Source: Glutamicibacter nicotianae (GTDB lineage: Bacteria; Actinomycetota; Actinomycetes; Actinomycetales; Micrococcaceae). From it: a stretch of DNA of 64,000 nt. A model generated the notes under the pieces. That model worked only from the letters and a program-made list of their open reading frames with translations. It did not search any database and was not told the origin of the DNA. The stretch covers positions 248,001 through 312,000 of the forward strand of contig NZ_BJNE01000002.1 of NCBI RefSeq assembly GCF_006539525.1. Direction: 5' to 3'. A program made the translations under genes and the position numbers. How positions within the stretch are numbered: the first letter of the stretch is position 1; every line of letters starts with the position of its first letter. Of the stretch, positions 33,543 through 41,017 are shown in pieces.

Positions 33543-34559
33543 CTACGGCTGGTTCTTCCCGCCGTTGACGTGCACCGTGGATCCGACAACATACGAAGCC
33601 TCGTCGCTGGCCAGGAACACATAGGCTGGAGCGAGTTCCACCGGCTGACCTGCCCGGCCCAGCCAGGTATCGTGGCCGAACTTCGGCAACGCCTCGATGG
33701 GCTGGCCATCCGAGGGCTGCAGCGGAGTCCAAATGGGACCGGGAGCCACCGCATTGACCCTGATGCCCTGCTTGGCAGCCTGGGAGGCCAGCGTCTTGGT
33801 GAAGTTGCTGATCGCCCCCTTGGTCGAGGCGTAATCCATGAGGTGGTCCGAGGGGTCGAAAGCCTGGATGGATGTCGTATTGATAATGGATCCGCCGGCC
33901 GGGATCACCTTCAGCGCATCCCGGCTCAGGGCGAACATCGCGAAGATATTCACATCGAAGGTCGCCTCGATCTGCTCATCGCTCAGCTCCTCCAAGGATT
34001 CGACACTGATCTGCTTGCCGGCGTTGTTCACCAGAATGTCAAGTCCGCCGAGTGCGGCCACCGCCTCGTCGACCAGCGAACCGCGGTACTCGCGGTCGCG
34101 CAGATCCCCGGGCAGCAGGTGCACCTCGACGCCGGCCTCTTCCAGGAGCCCGGCGATGGCATCCGCATCCGGCTGCTCCGCGGGCAGGTAGGCCAAGGCG
34201 ACGCTGGCCCCTTCGCGGGCGAAAGCGATCGCCACTGCCGCTCCAATGCCGGAATCGCCACCGGTGATCAGCGCGCGCTTTCCGCCCAGCCGGTCCCGGC
34301 CCTGGTAGCTGCGCTCGCCGTGATCCGCCTTCGGCTTCAACTCCTGATCCAGGCCGGGCTCAGGTTGGCGCTGTTCGGGAGGGCTGATCTTTTCCTTGCC
34401 GGTACGCTCGGTTCCAGCGGAATCGCTGGTGCGCGAATCCGGGTGGCTGCCGGTGCCCACCGGCTCATCTGCTGTCCCATGATCCGGCAACCCCGTGCTG
34501 CTCGAATCATTGGCAGTGCCTACTGGTTCATTATGGTGCGGGGGATTCTTCCCGGGCAT
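33543..34559 (-). CDS. Short-chain dehydrogenase/reductase with a disordered N-terminal extension
   Basis: A 338-residue SDR. The NAD(P) motif TGGDSGIG is at residues 99-106, then LVNNAG, the catalytic Ser in NTTSIQAF, and YASTK with the Tyr/Lys pair. It resembles the YghA/YdaD general-stress SDRs, which also carry an N-terminal extension. Here the extension (about 90 residues) is polar, rich in Gly, Pro, Ser and Asp. ATG 34559 follows GAAGGAGG. Substrate is unknown. Its presence fits the stress-gene neighbourhood. Confidence 0.88.
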   Translation of the reverse strand: MPGKNPPHHNEPVGTANDSSSTGLPDHGTADEPVGTGSHPDSRTSDSAGTERTGKEKISPPEQRQPEPGLDQELKPKADHGERSYQGRDRLGGKRALITGGDSGIGAAVAIAFAREGASVALAYLPAEQPDADAIAGLLEEAGVEVHLLPGDLRDREYRGSLVDEAVAALGGLDILVNNAGKQISVESLEELSDEQIEATFDVNIFAMFALSRDALKVIPAGGSIINTTSIQAFDPSDHLMDYASTKGAISNFTKTLASQAAKQGIRVNAVAPGPIWTPLQPSDGQPIEALPKFGHDTWLGRAGQPVELAPAYVFLASDEASYVVGSTVHVNGGKNQP

Positions 34560-34870
34560 GGCTTTTCCTCCTTCAGTTGCTGGAAGACGCCGTCGCGAGA
34601 GCGCCAACGGCGTCAGGGGCACCTCCCAGTGTTCTTCGCGGGGTACCGGCGGTGAACAGCACGGTGCCCACTTGGCGGCAACGGCCAGAGAGCTTTCGGC
34701 CAAGCATCAGCTTCGCGGCTGCTGCCAGAAAATGTGCTACCGCCGAAGTCTGGGATCCAGCGCAGAATCCGGGGGTGCCCCTGTCGCCCGTGGCCGCAGG
34801 TAGCTAGCGTGGGACGCACAGTGCTGGCTATCCGAAGGTCAGCTGGCGAAGCGTGAGAGGGAGGAAACCC
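34560..34870. other. Divergent intergenic region, 311 bases
   Basis: Lies between the SDR gene (leftward) and the Rho-N-domain gene (rightward) and should hold both promoters. The SDR frame remains open for some 48 codons upstream, but without a better start. No repeat or hairpin stands out. GGGAGG just before 34871 is a ribosome binding site. Confidence 0.35.
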
Positions 34871-35137
34871 ATGGCAGGCAAGGGCAAGAGCCGGATCAAG
34901 GATGAGGAACTCTACGAGGAGCTGCGCGAGGAGGGGAACTCCAAGCAGAAGTCGGCGCGCATCGCCAATGCCGCCGCCCGCGATGGCCGCTCCGAGGTGG
35001 GCAAGCGCGGCGGCAAATCCGGAGACTACGAGGACTGGACTGTCGAGGAATTGCAGGACCGGGCCAAGGAAATCGGGGTTGAGGGCCGTTCGAAGATGCG
35101 CAAGGCCGAGCTCATCGATGCCCTGCGCAATTCATAG
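34871..35137 (+). CDS. Small basic protein with a C-terminal Rho-N (SAP-like) domain
   Basis: An 88-residue protein. The N-terminal half, KGKSRIKDEELYEELREEGNSKQKSARIANAAA, matches a short conserved actinobacterial module. The C-terminal EDWTVEELQDRAKEIGVEGRSKMRKAELIDALRNS is a Rho termination factor N-terminal-type helical domain, known to bind nucleic acids. GGGAGG precedes ATG 34871. It starts a run of three small rightward genes and is probably a stress-related nucleic-acid binding protein. Confidence 0.8.
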   Translation: MAGKGKSRIKDEELYEELREEGNSKQKSARIANAAARDGRSEVGKRGGKSGDYEDWTVEELQDRAKEIGVEGRSKMRKAELIDALRNS

Positions 35138-35161
35138 CCCATCGCCACGACAGGAGCAGCA

Positions 35162-35317
35162 ATGAGTGACCGAGACAAGCCCGAGAATCTGGCACGCACC
35201 ACGCAGCCGGATGGCGAAGCAGAACCCGGCGACGAGCGCGTGGCCCGCCGGGGCAGCATCAATGAGAACACCGAGGATACGTCTGAGGAAAGCGAAGATC
35301 GCTTTGACGCGGGTTGA
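35162..35317 (+). CDS. Very small acidic protein (51 aa)
   Basis: ATG 35162, preceded by AGGAG, opens a 51-codon frame ending TGA at 35315-35317. The peptide (MSDRDKPENLARTTQPDGEA to the end SEESEDRFDAG) is acidic, lacks hydrophobic segments and is probably disordered. It lies between two genes of the same strand with short gaps (24 and 27 bases), which supports a real operon member. No family is recognised. Confidence 0.6.
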   Translation: MSDRDKPENLARTTQPDGEAEPGDERVARRGSINENTEDTSEESEDRFDAG

Positions 35318-35344
35318 GCTTTCCCTCCAGGAAAGGATGAAGAC

Positions 35345-35593
35345 ATGACGGACAAACCGATTAATAAGACTCATGGCCGTCGGCCCGGCCTGTGGCTCAC
35401 GATTGCGGGCGGGCTCGTGGCCGTGGGATTCGCCATCTACGCGCTGCTCGCGGCGCCCGACAGCACCTCGGGGCCGCTGTGGATCGTGGCAGGCTGGGGC
35501 GCATTGGTCTTCATCTACGGCGTGTACCGCCTGGTTCGGGGACCAAGCTCGTTGGATGACCCGAGGGGAGGCACGGACGCCAACGAGCGGTGA
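35345..35593 (+). CDS. Small two-TM membrane protein
   Basis: An 82-residue protein with two hydrophobic helices (LWLTIAGGLVAVGFAIYALLAA and SGPLWIVAGWGALVFIYGVYRLV) and a polar C-terminus. It is the last gene of a three-gene run and is followed by a strong terminator. AGGAAAGGATG precedes the start. Function is unknown. Confidence 0.7.
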   Translation: MTDKPINKTHGRRPGLWLTIAGGLVAVGFAIYALLAAPDSTSGPLWIVAGWGALVFIYGVYRLVRGPSSLDDPRGGTDANER

Positions 35594-35631
35594 CGCGGCA
35601 ACTGCGGCGAAAAATCGCCAAGAGCAAGAAC

Positions 35632-35670
35632 AGAGCTTCCGGGAAAACCACAGTTTTCCCGGAAGCTCTT
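35632..35670. terminator. Bidirectional terminator hairpin
   Basis: AGAGCTTCCGGGAAAA (35632-35647) pairs perfectly with TTTTCCCGGAAGCTCT (35654-35669) around CCACAG. It lies between the end of the small-gene run and the end of the convergent CBS gene. Confidence 0.85.
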
Positions 35671-35707
35671 CCTTGTGCTGCTGCCGGCGGCAGGTCCTGG
35701 CCTGGTC

Positions 35708-36124
35708 CTAGTCTTGGGAAATCCCTTCGACCAGGCTGCCGGTGCTCTGCTCGTCGTAGTAGCGGGCAATGTCCGCCTGGGCGAGCATTCCCACCAGCGT
35801 ATGCCCGTCGATGACTGGAAGCCTGCGCACCTGGTGCTCCTGCATGGTGCGGATGGCCTCCTCGATGGAATCGTCGGCGCCAATGGTCACCGGCTTGCCC
35901 TGGGCATAGTCGGCAACCTTGGTGCTGGAGGTGACCACGCCGTCGGCTACGGCGTTGATGACGATATCGCGGTCGGTGATGGTGCCGGCCAGCCGGTCAT
36001 CCTTGCCGCAGATGGGCAGCATGCCGACCTGCAGGTCCTTCATCAGCTGGGCTGCGACCTGGACCGAGTCCTGTTCCTTGACGCATTTGGCTGGCGAGGT
36101 CATTAGTTCCTTGGCTGCAACCAT
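35708..36124 (-). CDS. Tandem CBS-domain protein
   Basis: A 138-residue protein made of two CBS motifs: AKELMTSPAKCVKEQDSVQVAAQLM to ITDRDIVINAVADG, then VADYAQGKPVTIGADDSIEEAIRTM to GMLAQADIARYY. Paired CBS domains bind adenosine nucleotides and often act in stress signalling; the closest named style is the Hrp1 (hypoxic response) type. AAAGGAG precedes ATG 36124. No effector domain is attached. Confidence 0.9.
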   Translation of the reverse strand: MVAAKELMTSPAKCVKEQDSVQVAAQLMKDLQVGMLPICGKDDRLAGTITDRDIVINAVADGVVTSSTKVADYAQGKPVTIGADDSIEEAIRTMQEHQVRRLPVIDGHTLVGMLAQADIARYYDEQSTGSLVEGISQD

Positions 36125-36323
36125 GATCGTGCTCCTTTCGCGTTTTCCTGCGGGGACGCTTCCCACGCTCCAGCACCGCAAGCAGGCCATCAACCATTGC
36201 CAGCGTCTTTGCAGGCTCGCCCGGGGCGAAGCTGGCAACAGCCGATTAACCATGTACGCGGGGCACGCTTCACTGGTATTCGGTTAGAGGACCGTATCGG
36301 ATCAATCCGGAAGGACAAGAACC

Positions 36324-36533
36324 ATGGGACTCATCGACAAGGCCAAGGAAGCCATTGCCCACGCCGCAGATCGGCTGAAGGACCCGGACCAGGATCTGGT
36401 CGAGAAGGCCTGGCCGCTGGGCCAGCCGGATGACGAGCACGTTCCCGCCCCGACCGACGAGGCTGAGGGCATCGACCCGGATCTGGATGATTCGACCGAA
36501 GACCAGTACCGCGAGGATGACGAGGAACGCTAG
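36324..36533 (+). CDS. Small acidic helical protein
   Basis: A 69-residue protein with an amphipathic start (MGLIDKAKEAIAHAADRLKD) and a very acidic tail (DPDLDDSTEDQYREDDEER). AAGGACA precedes the ATG. It leads a four-gene rightward run (36324-37718). No family is recognised. The amphipathic start is typical of membrane-surface or LEA-like stress proteins. Confidence 0.7.
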   Translation: MGLIDKAKEAIAHAADRLKDPDQDLVEKAWPLGQPDDEHVPAPTDEAEGIDPDLDDSTEDQYREDDEER

Positions 36534-36573
36534 CCGCAAAGGGGAACACCCAGTAGAAGACAGGAGAGAACCA

Positions 36574-36780
36574 ATGCAGACCTGCGATTTGTGCGGAAAC
36601 GACCAGGACCCGCTGTTCATGCTCAGCAGGGATGGGCGTTCAGGCCAATACGACAGTTTCGAATGCGCCATCCAGGACATGGCTGAGCGGTGCGCGCACT
36701 GCAATTGCGCCATCCTGGGCCATCCGGTGCGCCAGCAACAGGACGTGTTCTGCTGCCAGCACTGCGCGGCGCACAGCTGA
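36574..36780 (+). CDS. Cys-rich mini-protein, probable zinc binder
   Basis: A 68-residue protein with a CDLCGND motif near the start and a second cluster CAHCNC then CCQHC near the end: seven cysteines in total plus several His residues, enough for one or two zinc sites. The order CxxC - Asp/Ser-rich - FECAIQDM - CxHC resembles treble-clef or metallothionein-like proteins. CAGGAG precedes ATG 36574. The next gene begins three bases after its stop, so the two are coupled. Confidence 0.7.
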   Translation: MQTCDLCGNDQDPLFMLSRDGRSGQYDSFECAIQDMAERCAHCNCAILGHPVRQQQDVFCCQHCAAHS

Positions 36781-36783
36781 GCC

Positions 36784-37389
36784 ATGGGTGCTACGGATTC
36801 CACGAGCGACTTCAGGCACCCGGCCCTGCTGCTCATCGATCTGCAGCGCGGCTTCTTCGCAGACCCCGGGGTGGCCGCATGGAGGCAGCAGATCACTGCC
36901 AACTGCAATCGGCTGGCCGCGGCGGCGGCACGGGCCGGGGTGCCGGTGATCAGCGTGCGCACCGTGCACAAGGAAGACAGGTCCACCTGGACGCTGAAGA
37001 TGCTCGAGGATGGCCAGGGCTACCTCTTCGAAGGCACGGCGAAAGCCGGGTACCTGGAGGAGCTGGAGCTGGCCGGGGCCATCGAAGTGGTCAAGCGCCG
37101 GGACAGCGCCTTCTGGAACACGGAGCTGACGACGCTGCTGCTGCAACGCCGCGCCAGTTCCCTGGTGCTGGCCGGGGTCGCCACCGATACCTGCATCCGG
37201 GCTACGGCATCTGACGCGTTTGCCGCGAACCTGCCGGTTGCGGTCGCCACCGATGCCTGTGCGTCCCCGGACCCGCAGGCAGGGCAGAACGCACTGGAAT
37301 ACATGAGCACCCAGCATCGGCAGAAGCTGATGGACACCGAAGAAATCATTTCCCTATGGACAAGGCAAGAGGAGCGCAAATGTCACTGA
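36784..37389 (+). CDS. Isochorismatase-family cysteine hydrolase
   Basis: A 201-residue hydrolase with the complete catalytic triad D19 (LLLIDLQRGF), K104 (VVKRRDSAFWNT) and C137 (VATDTCIRA). The family includes nicotinamidase, isochorismatase, biuret and other amide hydrolases; the substrate cannot be assigned. It begins three bases after the Cys-rich gene, and its end overlaps the next start (ATG 37380). Confidence 0.88.
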   Translation: MGATDSTSDFRHPALLLIDLQRGFFADPGVAAWRQQITANCNRLAAAAARAGVPVISVRTVHKEDRSTWTLKMLEDGQGYLFEGTAKAGYLEELELAGAIEVVKRRDSAFWNTELTTLLLQRRASSLVLAGVATDTCIRATASDAFAANLPVAVATDACASPDPQAGQNALEYMSTQHRQKLMDTEEIISLWTRQEERKCH

Positions 37390-37718
37390 ACAATGAAGAA
37401 TTCGAGAATGTGCGCAAGGACCAGGACATCGACGAGCCGCTGGATGGCCGCGACAGCCAACCGGCCGAAGGCTCCTCGGATGCGCCTGCGCAGCTGGATG
37501 CGGATGACCCGTTGCGCGGGGCAGAGCGCATCCTGGCCGAAAGCGACGAGGACCCGCTGCTGCTGAATCCCGAAACCACGCTGGTCGAACCGCTGGACGG
37601 GGAACGCGCTGTCGATGACACGCAGCTCGATGAACCCGAAGAGTTCGAGGACCCCGGGCTGGACGCGGAGCGCAGCGCCAACCTGCCCGATCAGCGCGAG
37701 ACACCGGAAGAGCAGTAG
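37380..37718 (+). CDS. Acidic hydrophilic protein
   Basis: A 112-residue protein rich in Asp, Glu and Leu, without membrane segments. Repeated short motifs such as DEPLDGRD, EDPLLLNPET and VEPLDGE suggest a low-complexity, probably disordered chain. It overlaps the isochorismatase stop by ten bases and has GAGGAG upstream, so it is translated from the same mRNA. A strong terminator follows. No family is recognised. Confidence 0.65.
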   Translation: MSLNNEEFENVRKDQDIDEPLDGRDSQPAEGSSDAPAQLDADDPLRGAERILAESDEDPLLLNPETTLVEPLDGERAVDDTQLDEPEEFEDPGLDAERSANLPDQRETPEEQ

Positions 37719-37732
37719 CGGACCGAGCGCAC

Positions 37733-37775
37733 AAAGCGAGCGGTGCCAACCTATCCGGTTGGCACCGCTCGCTTT
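37733..37775. terminator. Bidirectional terminator hairpin
   Basis: A 19-base arm beginning AAAGCGAGCGG (37733-37751) pairs perfectly with its complement ending CGCTCGCTTT (37757-37775) around TATCC. It separates the convergent acidic-protein and DUF421 genes. Confidence 0.9.
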
Positions 37776-37797
37776 CTCGAATGTCCGGCCACTGCGC

Positions 37798-38253
37798 TCA
37801 GGGTTGGGACTGGGCTTCCTGGGTGAAGAAGGAGATCTTGCCGCTGGCCTCCAGAATCGCCAGCCGGATGCTGCTGTAGTTCTCGATGCCGGCTTGGCGG
37901 GCCAGCATGCTCAACTCATCCAGGCCGATACGCTCAGCATGCAGCGCCTTGCGGTCAAGCACGCCGTCGCGCACCAGCACAATGGGCCGGCCCTGCATCA
38001 GCTTGCCCAGCTTGGGCCATCGCATATTCGCGTAGTTCAGGATCGCCGCGAGCACGATCATGGTGAAGGCCGCCAGCAAGCTGCCGACCAGCGAACGGTC
38101 TTCCATGGTGATGCCTTGCTGCACCAAATCGCCCAGCACCACGAAGAGCACCAGCTCGAATGAACTGAGCTCGCCGAGGGTGGACCGGCCCGCGGCGCGG
38201 GTAGCCAGCCACAAGATGATGAATGCGGCGGCGGCGCGGATGACGATATCCAT
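37798..38253 (-). CDS. DUF421 (YetF-type) membrane protein
   Basis: A 151-residue protein with three N-terminal helices and the family cytoplasmic block LMQGRPIVLVRDGVLDRKALHAERIGLDELSMLARQAGIENYSSIRLAILEASGKISFF. It matches YetF/DUF421, seen in sporeformers and actinobacteria. ATG 38253 shares one base with the stop of the upstream gene (TGATG). Function is unknown. Confidence 0.88.
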   Translation of the reverse strand: MDIVIRAAAAFIILWLATRAAGRSTLGELSSFELVLFVVLGDLVQQGITMEDRSLVGSLLAAFTMIVLAAILNYANMRWPKLGKLMQGRPIVLVRDGVLDRKALHAERIGLDELSMLARQAGIENYSSIRLAILEASGKISFFTQEAQSQP

Positions 38254-38789
38254 CAGGGGATCCTCCAGGTTCTGATCTCTAGTTCCGTTGTATTGCCATT
38301 CACCTTGATGCCCAGCACCCCGTCGGTGCTCGGGGACCACTGATCCGAGGCGCGGCCGGTGAGCGTGGCGACCATTTGCCTGGACCCCGGCACCGGGGCC
38401 ACCTCGAATTGGATGGTGCCGCCTGCGCCGCTTGCTACGGACTCGGGCTCGGGAAAGGCCGAGAAGTCCTCGAAGAGCATCAGGTAGTCCTCGTCCAGCT
38501 CCAGGGTGATGGTCTCGGGCAGCGGCTCGGCAGCGGTGATTTCAATTCTCAGCTCGATTTCGTTTCCGGCTCTGATCACGGTGGGGAGCTGCACTTCGGC
38601 CGTGAAGCTGTCCCCGTCCTTCACCACGGTCTGCTCCTGGGCGAACAGGCCGAGCAAGGCAGCCACGACGATGACCGCAACCGCCAGGACAGCGGCACGG
38701 CGTAGCCGCCGGCGCTTGCGATTGCTTTGCGCAGATTTGATGTCATCCAGCGTCGAATCATTGATCTCGGCTTGGAAGATGTTCAGCAT
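38253..38789 (-). CDS. Single-TM protein with an extracytoplasmic Ig-like domain
   Basis: A 178-residue protein. After a basic N-terminus (SNRKRRRLRR) there is one hydrophobic helix (AAVLAVAVIVVAALLGLFA, about residues 33-51). The rest is beta-rich with long strands (FTAEVQLPTVIRAGNEIELRIEITAAEP; TIQFEVAPVPGSRQMVATLTGRAS), expected outside the membrane. AAGGAGG precedes the ATG. It is coupled to DUF421 by the TGATG overlap, so the two may act together at the membrane. No family name is recognised. Confidence 0.7.
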   Translation of the reverse strand: MLNIFQAEINDSTLDDIKSAQSNRKRRRLRRAAVLAVAVIVVAALLGLFAQEQTVVKDGDSFTAEVQLPTVIRAGNEIELRIEITAAEPLPETITLELDEDYLMLFEDFSAFPEPESVASGAGGTIQFEVAPVPGSRQMVATLTGRASDQWSPSTDGVLGIKVNGNTTELEIRTWRIP

Positions 38790-38973
38790 GGAATTCTGGC
38801 CTCCTTGCGCTTTGCCATCGAGGCTAGGCCGTCCCGCCCGCGTACGGACAGGTGGCGCATCAGTTCACAGGAGACATCCAGATCGCTGGCACTGATGGAA
38901 ACCTGTGCATTCAGGAAATCTCCTTGAGGCGAAGCGGCACCGGTGCCATCGTGTTTTCAAGGAGGAGATACGC

Positions 38974-39624
38974 ATGGGCAGCAACGACATTCTCAGTGAC
39001 CAGCAGATCAGCGACTATCTGGAGGACCTGCCGCATTGGCGGGAAATCCCCGGCGGCATAGCCGCCGTTTTCCAGACCAAAACAGCGGCATCCGCCATCG
39101 AGCTCTTCAGCGATATCGCCGGAGCCGCCGAAGTGAACAACCACCACCCGGACGTGGACTGGCGCTACAACCGCGTCTTCGTCACCACTACTTCCCATGA
39201 CGCCGGAGGGCGGGTGACCACCCGGGATATCGCCCTGGCACGCAGGATCTCCGAACAGGCCCGGGCACTTGGCGCCACTTCCCGCCCGGAATTGATCCGC
39301 ACGGTGGAAATCGGCATCGATACAGCCGACCCGCAGCAGGTCGCCGCGCAGTGGGCTGCCGGCCTGGGATACCAGCAGCAGGAGGACGGCAGCCTAGTTG
39401 ACCCGAACCACCGCTTGCCTGCCATCTGGTTCCAGAAAACAGAAGACCCCAACCCTAACCGGCTGCATTTGGATGTCTGGGTCCCGTTCTCCGAAAGCCA
39501 GCCGGTACTCGAAGCGCTGGGCAGCGAAAGCACGGAACTTGATAGCCAGTACGCCCCCAGCTTCACCGTGGCGACGGATCGGCAGGGCAACAGGTTCTGC
39601 ATCTGCACCGAGCAGGACCGCTAG
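38974..39624 (+). CDS. Pterin-4a-carbinolamine dehydratase fused to a VOC domain
   Basis: A 216-residue two-domain protein. The N-terminal part (about residues 1-100) is a pterin carbinolamine dehydratase (PhhB/DCoH), with the EVNNHHPDVDWRYNRV signature (H57, H58). This enzyme regenerates tetrahydrobiopterin-type cofactors after aromatic hydroxylation. The C-terminal part (about 108-216) is a vicinal-oxygen-chelate fold: TVEIGIDTADPQQVAAQWAAGLGY, then NRLHLDVWVPF and GNRFCICTEQD. GGAGGAG precedes ATG 38974. No pterin-dependent hydroxylase is nearby. The VOC half may be a glyoxalase-like enzyme or a binding domain. Confidence 0.85.
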   Translation: MGSNDILSDQQISDYLEDLPHWREIPGGIAAVFQTKTAASAIELFSDIAGAAEVNNHHPDVDWRYNRVFVTTTSHDAGGRVTTRDIALARRISEQARALGATSRPELIRTVEIGIDTADPQQVAAQWAAGLGYQQQEDGSLVDPNHRLPAIWFQKTEDPNPNRLHLDVWVPFSESQPVLEALGSESTELDSQYAPSFTVATDRQGNRFCICTEQDR

Positions 39625-39768
39625 CGGCGCCGGCGCTCGCCGAAGTTGCCGAATATTGCATTCAACCGGTTGCTGGACTGCCTGTCCGGCCGGGGATAGA
39701 TTGAAATCACCGGAGCCAGCTGGGCCATGTCGGCTAACCGCAGCTCGGCGCGAAGAGAAGGGGACCCA

Positions 39769-41007
39769 GTGGGCGCTGCACAGGAAATCACCGCTTCGAT
39801 CGAAGAACAGCTGTCATGGCAAGAAGAGCTCTACAAGCATTTCCACCGCAATCCCGAGCTGGGGCTGAAGGAACATGAAACCTCGGCGCGGATCTGCGAA
39901 GAACTCGAAGATCTTGGCTATGAAGTCCAGCTGATCGGCGGCACCGGAATAGTGGGCGTCCTGCGCAATGGCGAGGGCCCGGTAGTCTTGGCTCGCGCCG
40001 ACATGGACGCGCTGCCGGTCACCGAGGACACCGGGCTGGAGTATTCCTCCGAAGTTCCGGGCGCCATGCACGCCTGCGGCCACGACATGCACATGGCCAC
40101 CCTGCTCGGTGCGGCAAAGTACCTCGCCGGAAACAAGGAAGCCTGGTCCGGCACCTACATCGCCCTGTTCCAGCCGGCCGAGGAAACCGCGGCCGGCGCC
40201 AAGGCGATGGTGGAAGACGGGCTGGTGGACAAGATTCCCAAGCCCCAGGTGGCCTTGGCGCAGCATGTGATGCCTGCAGAAGCCGGGATGATCGGGACCA
40301 CCGCCGGGCCGATTCTCTCTGCCGGGGATTGCCTTCGGATCACTGTGCATGGACGCGGAGCCCATGGCTCGATGCCGCACAACTCGGTGGACCCGGTGGT
40401 GCTGGCCTCCTCCATTGTGCTCAAGCTGCAGACAGTGGTTTCCCGCGAAACCCAGCCCGGGCACTTCGCGGTGCTCACCGTCGGGTCGCTGACCGCGGGC
40501 ACCACCGCGAACATCATCCCGGACCGCGCTCAGCTGCTGCTGAATATCCGCACCTACGAGCCAGCCATCCGCCAGCGCGTCATCGATTCCATCCACCGGA
40601 TTGTGCGCGGCGAATGCCAGGCTGCCGGCTCGCCCAAGGAACCGGAGTTCGAGTTCTACGACCAGTTCCCGCTCACCAGCAATGACGAGACGGCCAACGC
40701 CAAGATCACCGCGGCTTTCGAAGCCCATTTCCCCGAGGGACAGGTCTACCATGCAGACCCGGCCACCGCCTCGGAGGACTTCAGCACCATTCCGGATGCC
40801 TTCGGCATTCCCTATGCCTACTGGACGGTGGGCTGCGTGGATCCGCAGAAATACAAGGATGCGGTGGCCGCGGGAACCGTCGCCTCCGATATCCCGGCCA
40901 ACCACTCGCCGTTCTTCGCACCGGTGATCCACCCAACCCTTCAAACAGCAACCAGAACCCAGGTGGTGGCCGCACTGGCCTACCTGGGCACCGGAGCACA
41001 AGAGTAG
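39769..41007 (+). CDS. M20-family amidohydrolase (hippurate hydrolase/aminoacylase-like)
   Basis: A 412-residue metallo-amidohydrolase. Metal ligands appear in ACGHDMHMATL (C103, H105), FQPAEETAAGA (E138/E139) and LAQHVMP, with a late ATASEDFS segment. The family removes acyl groups from amino acids such as N-acetyl- or N-benzoyl-amino acids. GTG 39769 is chosen because AGAAGGGGA lies about seven bases upstream; ATG 39727 is an in-frame alternative. The next gene, an MFS transporter, begins ten bases after the stop. A coupled transport and hydrolysis unit is likely. Confidence 0.85.
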   Translation: MGAAQEITASIEEQLSWQEELYKHFHRNPELGLKEHETSARICEELEDLGYEVQLIGGTGIVGVLRNGEGPVVLARADMDALPVTEDTGLEYSSEVPGAMHACGHDMHMATLLGAAKYLAGNKEAWSGTYIALFQPAEETAAGAKAMVEDGLVDKIPKPQVALAQHVMPAEAGMIGTTAGPILSAGDCLRITVHGRGAHGSMPHNSVDPVVLASSIVLKLQTVVSRETQPGHFAVLTVGSLTAGTTANIIPDRAQLLLNIRTYEPAIRQRVIDSIHRIVRGECQAAGSPKEPEFEFYDQFPLTSNDETANAKITAAFEAHFPEGQVYHADPATASEDFSTIPDAFGIPYAYWTVGCVDPQKYKDAVAAGTVASDIPANHSPFFAPVIHPTLQTATRTQVVAALAYLGTGAQE

Positions 41008-41017
41008 GGAACAGACG

